DNA of 64,000 bases from Bugula neritina (GCA_964035545.1 OZ037770.1:8443473-8507472); one strand, 5' to 3'. Shown: positions 37,801 to 47,768, counted from the first letter of the stretch. The notes: generated by a model not told the origin, from the sequence alone. A program made the numbers and translations.

Positions 37801-37949
37801 CAGTTTATCAAAGTGAAATAAAATCAAAAATTCATAAGTCTCATGAGCGCAAAAATGACACGAACTCATATAGGGCAAAGGCTATACTTAAAAACGGCAT
37901 GTATGTAATACTAACCAGGATTCACGAACAGTTTTGTGTTCGCCGCCAT
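14561..37949 (-). CDS. NUP205: Nucleoporin NUP205, complete (39 coding exons, 1966 aa)
   Basis: NUP205 (Nup192/Nup186 family) is a large all-helical scaffold of the nuclear pore inner ring that contacts NUP93 and NUP35. ATG at 37949 (gene starts MAANTKLFVNP), stop TAG at 14561-14563. The 39 exons total 5901 nt and every junction keeps phase, giving 1966 residues against about 2012 in human. Similarity to human NUP205 runs end to end: LWRPYRELHSSV near the N-terminus, YPGLTRGLVAVLL, EEFYIRKLHSLITDF, CRDACDG, RYRQILLPCLKLCQ, VWRHLDFYLTNCIP, and FGYIGALSRRLRRL at the C-terminus. No enzymatic motif is expected. The promoter side is head to head with SCYL3. Many introns are minisatellites, some copying splice sites. 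Exon coordinates are in the four block entries. Confidence 0.96.
15240..15432. repeat. GA-rich tract in NUP205 intron 37
   Basis: Purine-rich (gagaga/tgggagggg) imperfect repeats of about 190 bp within the intron between exons 38 and 37. Ser/Pro/Leu-rich frames across it are artefacts. Confidence 0.85.
16333..16705. repeat. 20-bp minisatellite filling NUP205 intron 35
   Basis: About 18 copies of a 20-bp unit (agtataatataatacagtat) occupy nearly the whole intron between exon 36 (acceptor 16332) and exon 35 (donor 16719). The array ends within about 15 bases of each junction. Confidence 0.95.
17115..17375. repeat. 29-bp minisatellite in NUP205 intron 34
   Basis: About nine copies of a unit with core atctataaatagatgttagt, ending about 20 bp from the donor of exon 34. 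Confidence 0.9.
17552..18287 (-). other. NUP205 intron 33, no feature seen
   Basis: 736 bp of AT-rich unique sequence between exons 34 and 33. There is no tandem repeat or transposon signature, in contrast to most other introns of the gene. Confidence 0.6.
18890..19393. repeat. 31-bp minisatellite carrying the exon 32 splice donor
   Basis: Sixteen copies of a 31-bp unit containing cagtatatactgtatatata. On the minus strand each intact unit reads GACCAG|gtgagt or GACCAG|gtaagt, repeating the last bases of exon 32 and its donor at 19393/19394. Four units have lost the donor (caaCTGG instead of cacCTGG on the plus strand). The array abuts the true donor. Confidence 0.93.
19866..19980. repeat. 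Short tandem repeat filling NUP205 intron 30
   Basis: Five or six imperfect copies of a unit with catataacacactgtatact take up the whole small intron between exons 31 and 30. Confidence 0.8.
19985..25268 (-). CDS. NUP205: NUP205 exons 21-30 (residues 1020-1492)
   Basis: Exons: 25065-25268, 24501-24656, 23422-23490, 23171-23289, 22528-22677, 21978-22166, 21467-21638, 20878-20973, 20513-20664, 19985-20095. Matches to the family are YRTCLHAVLSLLE and SPTMRYLRNTQDFF (exon 21), IELRLTSINKQRSHTQSLIN (exon 22), FDSWRQVTEVLLSGCP (exon 26), NLYGALLYYLQM (exon 28) and EVICRDACDGLNVSR (exon 29). Exon 23 is a short Gly/Ser-rich insert with little similarity, placed by phase. Confidence 0.92.
20115..20490. 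repeat. 15-bp minisatellite filling NUP205 intron 29
   Basis: About 25 copies of a 15-bp unit (acactatacagtaat) between exon 30 (acceptor 20096) and exon 29 (donor 20512). The unit is in register with codons, so long YTVIH/VYYCI frames exist on both strands; these are artefacts. Confidence 0.95.
21225..21440. repeat. Degenerate TATGACTA repeat in NUP205 intron 27
   Basis: Imperfect repeats of tatgactactagtatatga, on the donor side of exon 27. Confidence 0.8.
21645..21960. repeat. 24-bp minisatellite filling NUP205 intron 26
   Basis: About 12 copies of a unit with atagaatatacattaccatg span nearly the whole intron between exons 27 and 26. Confidence 0.9.
22678..22805. repeat. Repeat carrying copies of the exon 25 splice acceptor
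   Basis: On the minus strand, six or seven units of about 20 bp read gttacag|gtgct or gtcacag|gtgct, the same as the true junction gttacag|GTGCTGTC at 22677/22678. The array sits directly upstream of exon 25. Confidence 0.85.
23566..24500. repeat. 32-33 bp minisatellite carrying the exon 22 splice donor (about 29 copies)
   Basis: About 29 tandem units between exon 23 and exon 22. On the minus strand each contains CTACATACACTGAAG|gtg, identical or nearly identical to the last 15-17 bases of exon 22 plus its donor at 24500/24501. Donor variants are gtgggt and gtgaga, and every unit keeps AAG|GTG (one has TAAAG). The array runs directly into the true exon end. Confidence 0.95.
24765..24915. repeat. 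22-bp minisatellite in NUP205 intron 21
   Basis: About seven copies of a unit with accatcaactagcagacgta. Confidence 0.9.
25270..25440. repeat. 20-bp degenerate repeat at the exon 21 acceptor
   Basis: Minus-strand units read ctatgtaggtcaaac, matching the sequence just upstream of the exon 21 acceptor (tgtaggtcaaacag|GTG). About nine degenerate copies. Confidence 0.75.
25620..31439 (-). CDS. NUP205: NUP205 exons 11-20 (residues 468-1019)
   Basis: Exons: 31353-31439, 30047-30185, 29324-29526, 28683-28865, 27925-28197, 27578-27680, 27254-27394, 26597-26786, 26123-26329, 25620-25750. Peptides diagnostic of the family are VPYLKMLEGLSS (exon 12), STVSWDHIFSSL (exon 13), VASNLWQTLELSQ (exon 14), GAGYRAPGFHPYLNF (exon 15) and HFLLGFNVHKPLFQTDLQMP (exon 20). 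The donor of exon 20 (CCTG|gtctgt) is weak but is the only one that keeps frame with exon 21. Confidence 0.92.
26385..26596. repeat. 21-22 bp repeat carrying the exon 18 splice donor
   Basis: About ten units; on the minus strand most read CTATAGCAAG|gtgaga, copying the last ten bases of exon 18 and its donor at 26596/26597. Some units have decayed (for example aaaatgag in place of aaggtgag). Confidence 0.88.
26790..26995. repeat. 22-bp minisatellite next to the exon 18 acceptor
   Basis: About nine copies of gtgtattgttatcagtacta, starting a few bases upstream of exon 18 on the minus strand. Confidence 0.92.
28290..28655. repeat. 21-bp minisatellite in NUP205 intron 14
   Basis: About 17 copies of agatagtagaaggatatgtg between exons 15 and 14. 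It produces a long frame of YYLFTYPSTISSHI type, which is not a gene. Confidence 0.93.
28995..29310 (+). repeat. tRNA-like B box (possible SINE remnant) and CA repeat, NUP205 intron 13
   Basis: GGGTTCAAACCCC near 29088 resembles a tRNA B box preceded by a degenerate head. A (CA)n run follows at 29245-29310 beside the exon 13 donor. The SINE body seen elsewhere is not clear here. Confidence 0.4.
30388..30731. mobile_element. MITE with 70-bp inverted termini, PIF/Harbinger-like, in NUP205 intron 11
   Basis: A 344-bp element begins GCCTAGGGCCACAC and ends with its reverse complement. The arms match over about 70 bp with two or three differences and contain the palindrome TTTTCGCATGCGAAAA. Identical TTA trinucleotides flank it (30385-30387 and 30732-30734), the target duplication size of PIF/Harbinger elements. 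There is no transposase frame inside, so it is non-autonomous. Confidence 0.8.
31440..31865. repeat. 44-bp minisatellite at the exon 11 acceptor
   Basis: About ten copies of a 44-bp unit containing cagtgagtacatcacagaag. On the minus strand each unit contains atatattctactcag|tat, resembling the true acceptor atatattctacttctag|ATT at 31439/31440. Confidence 0.9.
32056..37949 (-). CDS. NUP205: NUP205 exons 1-10 (residues 1-467)
   Basis: Exons in transcript order: 37916-37949, 36728-36873, 36017-36194, 35373-35591, 35157-35242, 34255-34480, 33926-34021, 33469-33701, 32727-32792, 32056-32172. Running coding length is 34, 180, 358, 577, 663, 889, 985, 1218, 1284 and 1401 nt. Recognisable NUP205 peptides are LELILRKHRTSF (exon 2), ISDLFNINELEALELLLAG (exons 3-4), YPGLTRGLVAVLLFHDGRRC (exon 4) and EEFYIRKLHSLITDF (exon 9). 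The start is the first ATG in exon 1, in a good context (aaaaATGG). Confidence 0.93.
32250..32402 (-). mobile_element. tRNA-derived SINE, copy 3 (NUP205 intron 9)
   Basis: Reverse-complement copy of the family at 2466-2630. On the minus strand it has a head with ctaggggttaggg and a B-box-like ggtttgatcccc, followed by the body that ends in a gctctt-like block. Confidence 0.7.
32455..32600. repeat. Tandem duplication of about 65 bp (NUP205 intron 9)
   Basis: The segment starting ctacacttcaacactaatac is present twice in tandem with few differences. Confidence 0.8.
33235..33468. repeat. 43-44 bp repeat carrying the exon 8 splice donor
   Basis: About five units; on the minus strand each carries TTTACTGTAGAG|gtatgt, copying the last 12-13 bases of exon 8 and its donor at 33468/33469. 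Confidence 0.9.
34490..34795. repeat. 43-bp minisatellite upstream of NUP205 exon 6
   Basis: About seven copies of a unit with catatacatgtactgctaca, starting ten bases from the exon 6 acceptor. Confidence 0.92.
35640..36008. repeat. 27-bp minisatellite filling NUP205 intron 3
   Basis: Thirteen or fourteen nearly identical copies of a 27-bp unit (core cctacccagaattcagttga), each with an EcoRI-type GAATTC, fill the 425-bp intron between exons 4 and 3. A length divisible by three makes both strands open (VSTEFWVGC and RHSLPRIQL repeats). The very high identity suggests recent expansion. Confidence 0.95.
36874..37915 (-). other. NUP205 intron 1, no feature seen
   Basis: 1042 bp of AT-rich sequence with only short AT runs and no recognised element. 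Confidence 0.55.
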
Positions 37950-38917
37950 TTTTCTTTGCAACCTTGAATGGCCTTGACCTGGCTTGAACCAAAACTGAAG
38001 AAGAAAGTTGAATAACTTGTATGTGCTACCATTTGAGTGGCCCTAATGATTATATCATAATTTCATTTTATAAAACTGGTTATCAATTCTGAGAGGTCAA
38101 TATCACATTCGCTCGAATACTACAATTGTGGTTTAAACTTCATTGGTGATAATCATAATCATACTGATAATTATTATAATTAATTGCCGTGGTGCTGTTA
38201 TTTTATATTTGGTGTATTTTAAGCATCAGTATGAGTAAGACTCATACTGATACTGAGACATAGTTATAGTATTAGTATGAGTATAACTATCACTATAATT
38301 ATAATAGTATAATATTAATATAATTAAAATTTACTTTTAGTTCTACTCCTAGTTCTACTAGTACTAGTACTTCTATTACTAGACCTAGTAGTAGTACTAG
38401 TAGTAATAGTACTACTAATGTCTAGTAGTAGTAGACGTAGTAGTACTAGTATAACTAGTATAAACACTATAAGTATAAGTATAACTAACTTTGGTCATTT
38501 TGATTGTATTTGTTGTTATAATTATACTAATGCAATGATACGTCTATTGAGAGTAGAACTTGCAATTACAATTAGTCTAAACTGTCAAAAGTTTCATCCA
38601 ATCTTTCTTTTCATCAATTTTTCTTTTACCTAAATAAGGTATATAAAATAGGTGTTTACTATGATTATTTTGAAATGTTGGTCTAGACAAAATATTTCAA
38701 ACAGAAAAATCGCAAAGAAACTTATATTTAAAGCAGAGTTGTCAAAATCAGTTTATTAAACACTTTGTGACTAACAGTGTAAATGGGTTTTATAAAAAAT
38801 TGTCAAAATCAACTTTTTCCAGAGTTTTTTTAATTTGTAATAGTTTTATTAAATATTTTTGTTGGAAAAAATGTAGACCTGATACAAAACCTTGAGATAT
38901 GCTTTTACTGGTTTACA
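37950..38917. promoter_or_regulatory. Head-to-head intergenic interval of NUP205 and SCYL3 (probable bidirectional promoter)
   Basis: NUP205 starts at 37949 on the minus strand and the SCYL3 ATG is at 38932 on the plus strand, 982 bp apart. An acceptor (ggtttacag) at 38917 implies an upstream non-coding SCYL3 exon inside this interval. It contains a CTAGTA-type microsatellite at about 38340-38465. No TATA box can be assigned with confidence. Confidence 0.5.
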
Positions 38918-38931
38918 GGGTCATCTAGAAG

Positions 38932-41900
38932 ATGGGAGCTAATCAGAGTTCAACTTCTGAACATAAAGTAACTGAGCTGTTGTTTGAAAGGGGAACAGAT
39001 GCAGTGGCAGTTGAAGTGCATTCAGCAGCCGTTGACAGCGAAGCTGTTACAGTTTTTACATATTTTACTGATAGCAAGCATAGAAACATAGCCACAAATG
39101 CTATACAGGTAAGTGAAGAAAGGGTATTTAATTGTAGTCTTATGTATTACACATCAACTTTATTGCATAAATAAAAATGCTCTGAATGCTTTTATTTGAA
39201 GGCTCACAAAGTGCTTCGACATCCTTCCATATTGAAGCTGATGACTTTTAGCGAATCAAGCTCTAGCTGCCATGTTGTTACTGAGCCAGCCACCCCGCTG
39301 TGTGCCTGTATTGACTATGTGAATGGTTGGGAAATCACAGTCGGCTTAGCTAAAGTTCTTGAGGCTCTACACTTTCTACACACACAAGTATGTTAACATG
39401 AAGGGGGTACAGTGATACCGAACCTCCTTGTTTCGTAGTTCAGGGGTTCGAATTCCCACATTGTCATGTCTAACAAAAAGCTTTTAGCTCATTGTCCCAC
39501 TCTTCTGGGTCTCTTCAGATTAATATCTGAAATACAGGAAACCTCGTGTGGTGCATTTTATCAGTATGTATGTTAAAGGGCAACCTTTGTCTTTTTTTGC
39601 AGACTACCTGTATACCAGTCAATCTTTATGTTCTTCAACAAAACCAATATTTAGCTCTTTAATTCCTTTATCTTTGTGCCATTTTTTATTGCTGTTAAGT
39701 AATAACCCCTTCTTCCATGTTACTGATGCTCAGTTTAAAATTAAGAGTTGTGTGCACCATGTTAGTATATCATTTAGCTTGATTATCAAGAACAGACTGT
39801 CAAATTTGGCTATTACACCAAATTGAAATATACTGAGCACCAGGCATATAGGAAGTGGTTTGATTCAGCACTTGACTCCCTATTCTGCTAACGTTGCTTA
39901 TCCTGAACTATTTATTTATTGCTGTTAAGTATTTATCAGATAGGATCAGGTAATTAAATACCTATTTGTAGGCTGGCTACAGTCATAATAACGTTAGCAT
40001 GGAGTCTATCTATGTAACGCCAGATGGGGAGTGGAAGCTGGGCAGATTAGACTGTGTGAATAGAATAACACAGAACTCTAAAGAGCATATACTCAGTATC
40101 AGTGACCTTTGTGACCCCAACATATACCCTCTGCCACCTGCCAGAGAGCAGGTCAGTGGAGACATGCTTATAACACCCTCTGCTACTTCATATGCATTGT
40201 CTACTATATAATATATACTTGTAACAGCATTTACTATGTCTACGGTTTGCTCTGGTGTGTCATATTCTATACACACTTTAATATAATGCGCGCTTTTTTA
40301 TCTTTTTTATGTGATGGGCCCGTTTCTACTACAGTGCTCTCTCAACCTCAAATCCTATTTAATGATATATTAGGATACCATATTTAACTTGTGAATCCTT
40401 CGAATTCCGTAATTTCGTCCCTGCATGAGCCACATAACTGTGGTCCAAGCCCTTCTCGTGACATACGGAATTTTGTGAAAAATGGAACCGTAAGTTATAG
40501 AGGGAGCACTGTATGTCATATGTTTAGCATAGTAAACACATTCCAATTGATATCTATGTGGTCTTTCTCTTACTTTTCAGAAAGCTCCTGTGTCACACTG
40601 TAGAGACATCAGTGGACTTGGAAAACTCTGTGAAATTCTTCTTGACAAAATGGAGTCATTTGGTTAGTATGATGCCTATGATGTGACTACACTATTCATC
40701 ATGTGACTACACTGCTCATCATGTGACTGCACTACTCATCATGTGACTACACTACTCATCCTGTGACTGCACTACTCATCATGTGACTACACTGCTCATC
40801 ATGTGACTACACTGCTCATCATGTGACTACACTACTCATCATGTGACTACACTACTGGTCATGTGACTATATAGATCGTCATGTGACTGCACTACTCATC
40901 ATGTGACTACACTACTCATCCTGTGACTGCACTACTCATCATGTGACTACACTACTCATCATGTGACTACACTACTCATCCTGTGACTGCACTACTCATC
41001 ATGTGACTACACTACTGGTCATGTGACTATATAGATCGTCATGTGACTACACTGCTCATCATGCAACTACACTGCTTGTCATGTGACTACTCATTGTGTG
41101 ACTACTCTGCTCATCATGTGACTACACTACTGGTCATGTGACCACACTGCTCATCATGTTTCAGTATAATAGTGTGTTTTTCCGTTCAGATCAGACTTGG
41201 CTGTCTGAGTTTGAAGAGGTCATTGAGGCCATGATCTCTCCTGAGTCAGCGGGAGTACCGACAGCAGCTGAGATACTAACACAGCCTCTTCTCTCCAACC
41301 CTCTTGTACTCACTCTCAAGTTTGTTGAAGAGATAACTCTTAAAACTGAAACGGAAAAACAAGTGTTCTTCAGTTTGCTGACAGGTAGACTGAGAGAACT
41401 ACCCGAAGTAGTCATAGCTAAAATGCTAGTACGTCCCTTACTTAGAAGGTTCGTGGTGCAAGAGGAACTGGCTTATAGAAACGTGTTGCCCTGTTTACTA
41501 ACTCCTAAATCCAAGAGTGAGTACCTGAAATCTTGTTCCGCGCTATTATATCAGATTTGTCTATGCTTGCAGTTTACTAACCTGCTAAAAGCCTTATTCA
41601 TTCTCATATGTATTATCTTATAATCTTCTACTGTAAACCATATCTTGTCCAATTGCAGCGCATTATGTAAAATTTCATTTAAAAAATATGAAAATCTATT
41701 TTCATCAGCTATTATGTGCCTGTATTCCTCCACTCACTTACATTCCTTGTCGGTGACATCAACTCTATCTCCATTCTTCCTGCTCATCAATTGTCACTAC
41801 TTTGATTTTCTGTTGTCTTCTGGCTCTTAAGTAGTTTTTTTTGTTAGTCAAGCTGCGTATTATGTGGTGTGCAGGTTTACAGGAAGCCTTGTTTCTCTAA

Positions 41901-44900
41901 TTTTAAATCTCAGTCATTCTATTTTTATATATTGTCATTATCAATCTATTAAAAAACTGTTTAACCAGTTACTCTGTTCATTATGTGGAGATTTCTATTG
42001 ATCCACTCCTACCATATCATGTGTTTTAAAGGTGTATTGCTTTACCATTTCAACTGTTAATTTTCAAGGTCATTTTCTTTGCAGGCAATCCTTTTGGACT
42101 ACTGTCCCCATCTCTATTCAAGAAATACCTCCCCCCTGTTATACTCCGACTATTCACTGTGAAGGAATTCCGTGTGAGAATTCTGCTGTTAGATCACTTC
42201 CACTGCTTCTGTCATATGCTGGACAAATCTCGGCTTGAGAAGTTTGTCATGCCTCTGGTGTGTATGTCATACAGTATATAATCTCTCTACATAGTGTGTA
42301 TGCCATACAGTATACCACATCTACATAGTGTGTATATCATACAGTATACCACATCTACATAGTGTGATGTCATACAGTATACCACATCTACATAGTGTGA
42401 TGTTATACTGTATACCACATCTACATAGTGTGATGTCATACAGTATACCACATCTACATAGTGTGATGTCATACAGTATACCACATCTACATAGTGTGTA
42501 TGTCATACAGTATACCACATCTACATAGTGTGATGTCATACAGTATACCACACCTACATAGTGTGATGTCATACAGTATACCACATCTACATAGTGTGAT
42601 GTCATACAGTATACCACATCTACATAGTGTGATGTCATACAGTATACCACATCTACATAGTGTGTATGTTATACAGTATACCACATCTACATAGTGTGAT
42701 GTCATACAGTATACCACATCTACATAGTGTGATGTCATACAGTATACCACATCTACATAGTGTGATGTCATACAGTATACCACATCTACATAGTGTGATG
42801 TCATACAGTATACCACATCTACATAGTGTGTATGTCATACAGTATACCACATCTACATAGTGTGATGTCATACAGTATACCACATCTACATAGTGTGATG
42901 TCATACAGTATACCACATCTACATAGTGTGATGTCATACAGTATACCACATCTACATAGTGTGATGTCATACAGTATACCACATCTACATAGTGTGTATG
43001 TTATACAGTATACCACATCTACATAGTGTGATGTCATACAGTATACCACATCTACATAGTGTGATGTCATACAGTATACCACATCTACATAGTGTGATGT
43101 CATACAGTATACCACATCTACATAGTGTGATGTCATACAGTATACCACATCTACATAGTGTGTATGTTATACAGTATACCACATCTACATAGTGTGATGT
43201 CATACAGTATACCACATCTACATAGTGTGATGTCATACAGTATACCACATCTACATAGTGTGATGTCATACAGTATACCACATCTACATAGTGTGTATGT
43301 CATACAGTATACCACATCTACATAGTGTGATGTCATACAGTATACCACATCTACATAGTGTGATGTCATACAGTATACCACATCTACATAGTGTGATGTC
43401 ATACAGTATACCACATCTACATAGTGTGTATGTCATACAGTATACCACATCTACATAGTGTGTATGTTATACAGTATACCACATCTACATAGTGTGATGT
43501 CATACAGTATACCACATCTACATAGTGTGATGTCATACAGTATACCACATCTACATAGTGTGATGTCATACAGTATACCACATCTACATAGTGTGTATGT
43601 CATACAGTATACCACATCTACATAGTGTGTATGTCATACAGTATACCACATCTACATAGTGTGATGTCATACAGTATACCACATCTACATAGTGTGATGT
43701 CATACAGTATACCACATCTACATAGTGTGATGTCATACAGTATACCACATCTACATAGTGTGTATGTCATACAGTATACCACATCTACATAGTGTGTATG
43801 TTATACAGTATACCACATCTACATAGTGTGATGTCATACAGTATACCACATCTACATAGTGTGATGTCATACAGTATACCACATCTACATAGTGTGATGT
43901 CATACAGTATACCACATCTACATAGTGTGTATGTCATACAGTATACCACATCTACATAGTGTGTATGTTATACAGTATACCACATCTACATAGTGTGATG
44001 TCATACAGTATACCACATCTACATAGTGTGATGTCATACAGTATACCACATCTACATAGTGTGATGTCATACAGTATACCACATCTACATAGTGTGTATG
44101 TCATACAGTATACCACATCTACATAGTGTGATGTCATACAGTATACCACATCTACATAGTGTGTATGTCATACAGTATACCACATCTACATAGTGTGATG
44201 TCATACAGTATACCACATCTACATAGTGTGATGTCATACAGTATACCACATCTACATAGTGTGATGTCATACAGTATACCACATCTACATAGTGTGTATG
44301 TCATACAGTATACCACATCTACATAGTGTGTATGTTATACAGTATACCACATCTACATAGTGTGATGTCATACAGTATACCACATCTACATAGTGTGATG
44401 TCATACAGTATACCACATCTACATAGTGTGATGTCATACAGTATACCACATCTACATAGTGTGTATGTCATACAGTATACCACATCTACATAGTGTGATG
44501 TCATACAGTATACCACATCTACATAGTGTGTATGTCATACAGTATACCACATCTACATAGTGTGATGTCATACAGTATACCACATCTACATAGTGTGATG
44601 TCATACAGTATACCACATCTACATAGTGTGTATGTCATACAGTATACCACATCTACATAGTGTGATGTCATACAGTATACCACATCTACATAGTGTGATG
44701 TCATACAGTATACCACATCTACATAGTGTGTATGTCATACAGTATACCACATCTACATAGTGTGTATGTTATACAGTATACCACATCTACATAGTGTGAT
44801 GTCATACAGTATACCACATCTACATAGTGTGTATGTCATACAGTATACCACATCTACATAGTGTGTATGTTATACAGTATACCACATCTACATAGTGTGT

Positions 44901-47193
44901 ATGTTATACAGTATACCACATCTACATAGTGTGTATGTCATACAGTATACCACATCTACATAGTGTGATGTCATACAGTATACCACATCTACATAGTGTG
45001 TATGTCATACAGTATACCACATCTACATAGTGTGATGTCATACTGTGTATCATCTCTCTACATGGTGTTGAGTTGCTATATAGTCAGAGTTGTTGCCCTG
45101 TAGTTACCATTGCTACACTGTAGTTGGAATTGTTACACTGTAGTTGGCATTGCTGCACCGTAGTTGGTGTTGCTATACTGTAGTTAATGTTGCTATACTG
45201 TATTCAATACTGTTGGAATGTTCTTCAGATACTGCAGGGGCTGCATGACAGCAATGATGTCATAGTTCAAAGTTCACTGGGTGCTCTGGCTGACCTTGTA
45301 CCTGTGCTCGGAGGTCGCACTGTCATTGGGACAGACAGACGCTGTATATTCACAGGAAGTGGTGCAACTAAGCCTTCTGGTTCAACCAGAGAAGAGGTGA
45401 GTGTAACTTCTGTATAGTACTGATGGGCAGCTATACGCAGTGCTGTCTACTTGGGGCTCACACCTATACAATCACCAGACACAGCAGCAGTATAATTCTC
45501 AACATTATCTGTCCCAGGGTTTAGTTAGTGAACTGGATGAAGAGGCAACTCCTAATCCCATCCCCGCTCCTAGCGATGTGACGGACAGGAAGGTAAAGGG
45601 TAAACCAACCAAGAAGACACGCAAGCGAAGCAAATCTGAAGAGAAAGGTAATTTCTTGTTTTTGTTACTTACATGGCGTGATGTGAACTAGCATTACTAC
45701 TCGGATTGCTTGGTCTACTCTAGGCTGATATAAAGTTCCTGTGTTCTGTTCACCAGTTAGCTGAATACAGATTATTTCCATTTCTGTCTTCTGTTGATAT
45801 TTCAGTGAAAACGCTGAGAGTCATTGAAGATTCTCCTGGAAATGAAGGTACAAATCATGAGCACACAATTACCACGACTACTACTACTTTAGGAGAGTTA
45901 CCTGGCGCATCTTCTCCACTCAGTGAGGTGCAGGTGAGTTATGTGTTGGTTACTATTAGTCATATACTACTAATAGTACTATTAGTCGTATACTACTGGT
46001 AGTACTAATAGTCATATACTACTCATAGTACTAATAGTCATATACTATTCATAGTATTATTACTCATATGCTACTGATAGTACTATTAGTCATATACTAC
46101 TGATAGTACTATTAGTCATATACTACTGATAGTACTATTAGTCATATACTACTGATAGTACTATTAGTCATATACTACTGATAGTACTAATAGTCATATA
46201 CTACTCATAGTATTATTACTCATATGCTACTCATAGTATACTATCCACTTGTAGTCTCCTCACATAAATGGCGAATCTTCAGTCAAAGAGGCTGAACATA
46301 GCATTGACATCGTAGAAGAAGAGATGTCAGACTGGGACGAGTTCGACATCCCCCAACCTTCATCAAATGACATTCCAGAAGCTGAGGCTAGCCTGACACA
46401 ATCAAACGGTATAGAGAACCAGTCTCCAACCTACCCACACTCGTCTACTAAACAATCGTCAACAGGATCCACCAACTTGTTCGATAGCTCGAGATCTAAA
46501 GTTGTTAACGCTAGTCCAGTAACTGCTAGCTCTCAGTCTACTAGTCATGGCTCAATGGTTTTAAAATCATCTTCTACTGAGATAAAAAAGAAATCGCAAA
46601 AAATAGACGACGACTTTTCTAAGTTGGACATCAAAGTCAAGAATATGCCTGTTTTAGAAGAAATAGATTTCTTTGCTGATATGGCGCCAAAAATTAAAAG
46701 TAGTAAAGAGCCGCAGTTTGAAGGTCAGTGGAACTACACTAATAACTGCAGTACAGTACTGACTACATTACAATGCAGTACTAACTGTACAACACTACAG
46801 TACTAACTACACTACAATGCAGTACATGCAATGCAATACAGTACTAACTACGCTGCAATACAGTACTAACTACACTACAATACAGTAGTAACTACACTAC
46901 AGTACTAACTACACTACAATACAGTACTAACTACACTACAATACAGTACTAACTACACCATAATACTAACTACACTACAATACAGTAGTAACTACACTAC
47001 AATACAGTACTAACATGCTACACTACAACCTCTTCTGTGTGTTTTCAATCTAATAACAATGTAATCTCTCTTTATTATGTTTTTAATAGATGTAAAGAAA
47101 CCTTCAGTCAACTTAGCCTTTGCTCTAACAACAGATGGTGCATTAGATTCACATAATGGTTGGGGTGACGATGAGGATGGTTGGGACTGGTGA
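38932..47193 (+). CDS. SCYL3: SCYL3-like protein (PACE-1), pseudokinase with HEAT repeats
   Basis: Exons: 38932-39108, 39202-39387, 39972-40151, 40581-40662, 41190-41516, 42085-42257, 45229-45396, 45518-45647, 45806-45933, 46255-46723, 47090-47193. They total 2124 nt, all in phase, giving 707 residues (human 688-742 by isoform). SCYL3 binds ezrin and associates with the Golgi and lamellipodia. The start MGANQSS has Gly2 for N-myristoylation as in the family. Residues about 1-210 form the degenerate kinase fold: HNNVSMESIYVTPDGEWKLG stands where HRD and DFG motifs would be, so catalysis is not expected. Residues about 230-420 match the HEAT region (LLSPSLFKKYLPPVILRLF, ILQGLHDSNDVIVQSSLGAL). 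The tail is basic then acidic, with EEIDFFADMAPKIK and a C-terminal DDEDGWDW like the human Trp/acidic end. Confidence 0.93.
39390..39505 (+). repeat. tRNA-like B-box sequence in SCYL3 intron 2
   Basis: GGGTTCGAATTCCC near 39445 with a tRNA-like head just after the exon 2 donor; possibly a degraded SINE of another subfamily. The body block of the main SINE family is absent. Confidence 0.35.
40670..41160. repeat. 20-bp minisatellite in SCYL3 intron 4
   Basis: About 24 copies of a 20-bp unit (atgtgactacactactcatc). A larger block with tggtcatgtgactatataga is repeated within it, so there has been secondary duplication. The array starts about ten bases after the exon 4 donor. Confidence 0.94.
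42258..45060. repeat. 33/34-bp minisatellite with higher-order structure filling SCYL3 intron 6
   Basis: Roughly 83 units with core catacagtataccacatcta. Most are 33 bp (gtgtgatgt); a 34-bp variant (gtgtgtatgt) recurs every 166 bp near the start of the array and every 133, 200 or 234 bp later. The first unit begins at the exon 6 donor (CTG|gtgtgtatgt), so the 34-bp variant keeps the donor-like bases. Open frames across it (YCMTSHYVDVV, YSIPHLHSV) are artefacts. Confidence 0.96.
45945..46250. repeat. 26-bp minisatellite in SCYL3 intron 9
   Basis: About 11 copies of ctgatagtactattagtcat, reaching to within 15 bases of the exon 10 acceptor. Confidence 0.92.
46735..47015. repeat. AC/TA-rich minisatellite in SCYL3 intron 10
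   Basis: Imperfect copies of acagtactaactacactaca starting about ten bases after the exon 10 donor. Confidence 0.88.
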
Positions 47194-47768
47194 ACCAGTT
47201 GTATTCAGTTTACATACTGTATAGCTTCTACTTGGGGTCTTACAGCATCATGTTGAAACTCATAACATTTGCAAACTCCATTTCAAATTATTCTCTTAAT
47301 TTCAATAATATTTCTATTTAGCAATCATCATTAGCAGTTAAATTTGTTACTGCTGCTATGTATTTATAGATATTTATAAATATTACCATAACTTGATTGT
47401 TGGCTTGTGATGGCAGCACTAAATATAATTATCATATTATATTGTAATTATTTCAAAATATTTAGACAGCCAATTTCATAAATTCACATTCAAACTATCT
47501 TTTTGAGCATGCGTTTGTTATTTAAAGGTATAAATGTTTTTATTGGCGTCACAGTACAGGAACGTAGCATTCTAAATATTTTTTCAACTATACTAATTTA
47601 TTGTAGGACTTTGACACACCATCATAATTATTTCTCAACTGTAGATTTATTTGAATTATTATAGCTATACCAATTACCAACAGGAAAAGTACCCATTACC
47701 ATTGGAGGCATTATGTTCAAGTGTATATGTTCAGTGTTGGCAACTCTGCATATATCAATTTGCGTGCA

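Noticed and set aside
42258-45060. Looks like a CRISPR array or a repetitive protein gene (YCMTSHYVDVV and YSIPHLHSV frames on both strands)
   Set aside because: There are no unique spacers between the units, it lies inside a SCYL3 intron with clean splice sites on both sides, and the frames exist only because the unit lacks stops in some registers.
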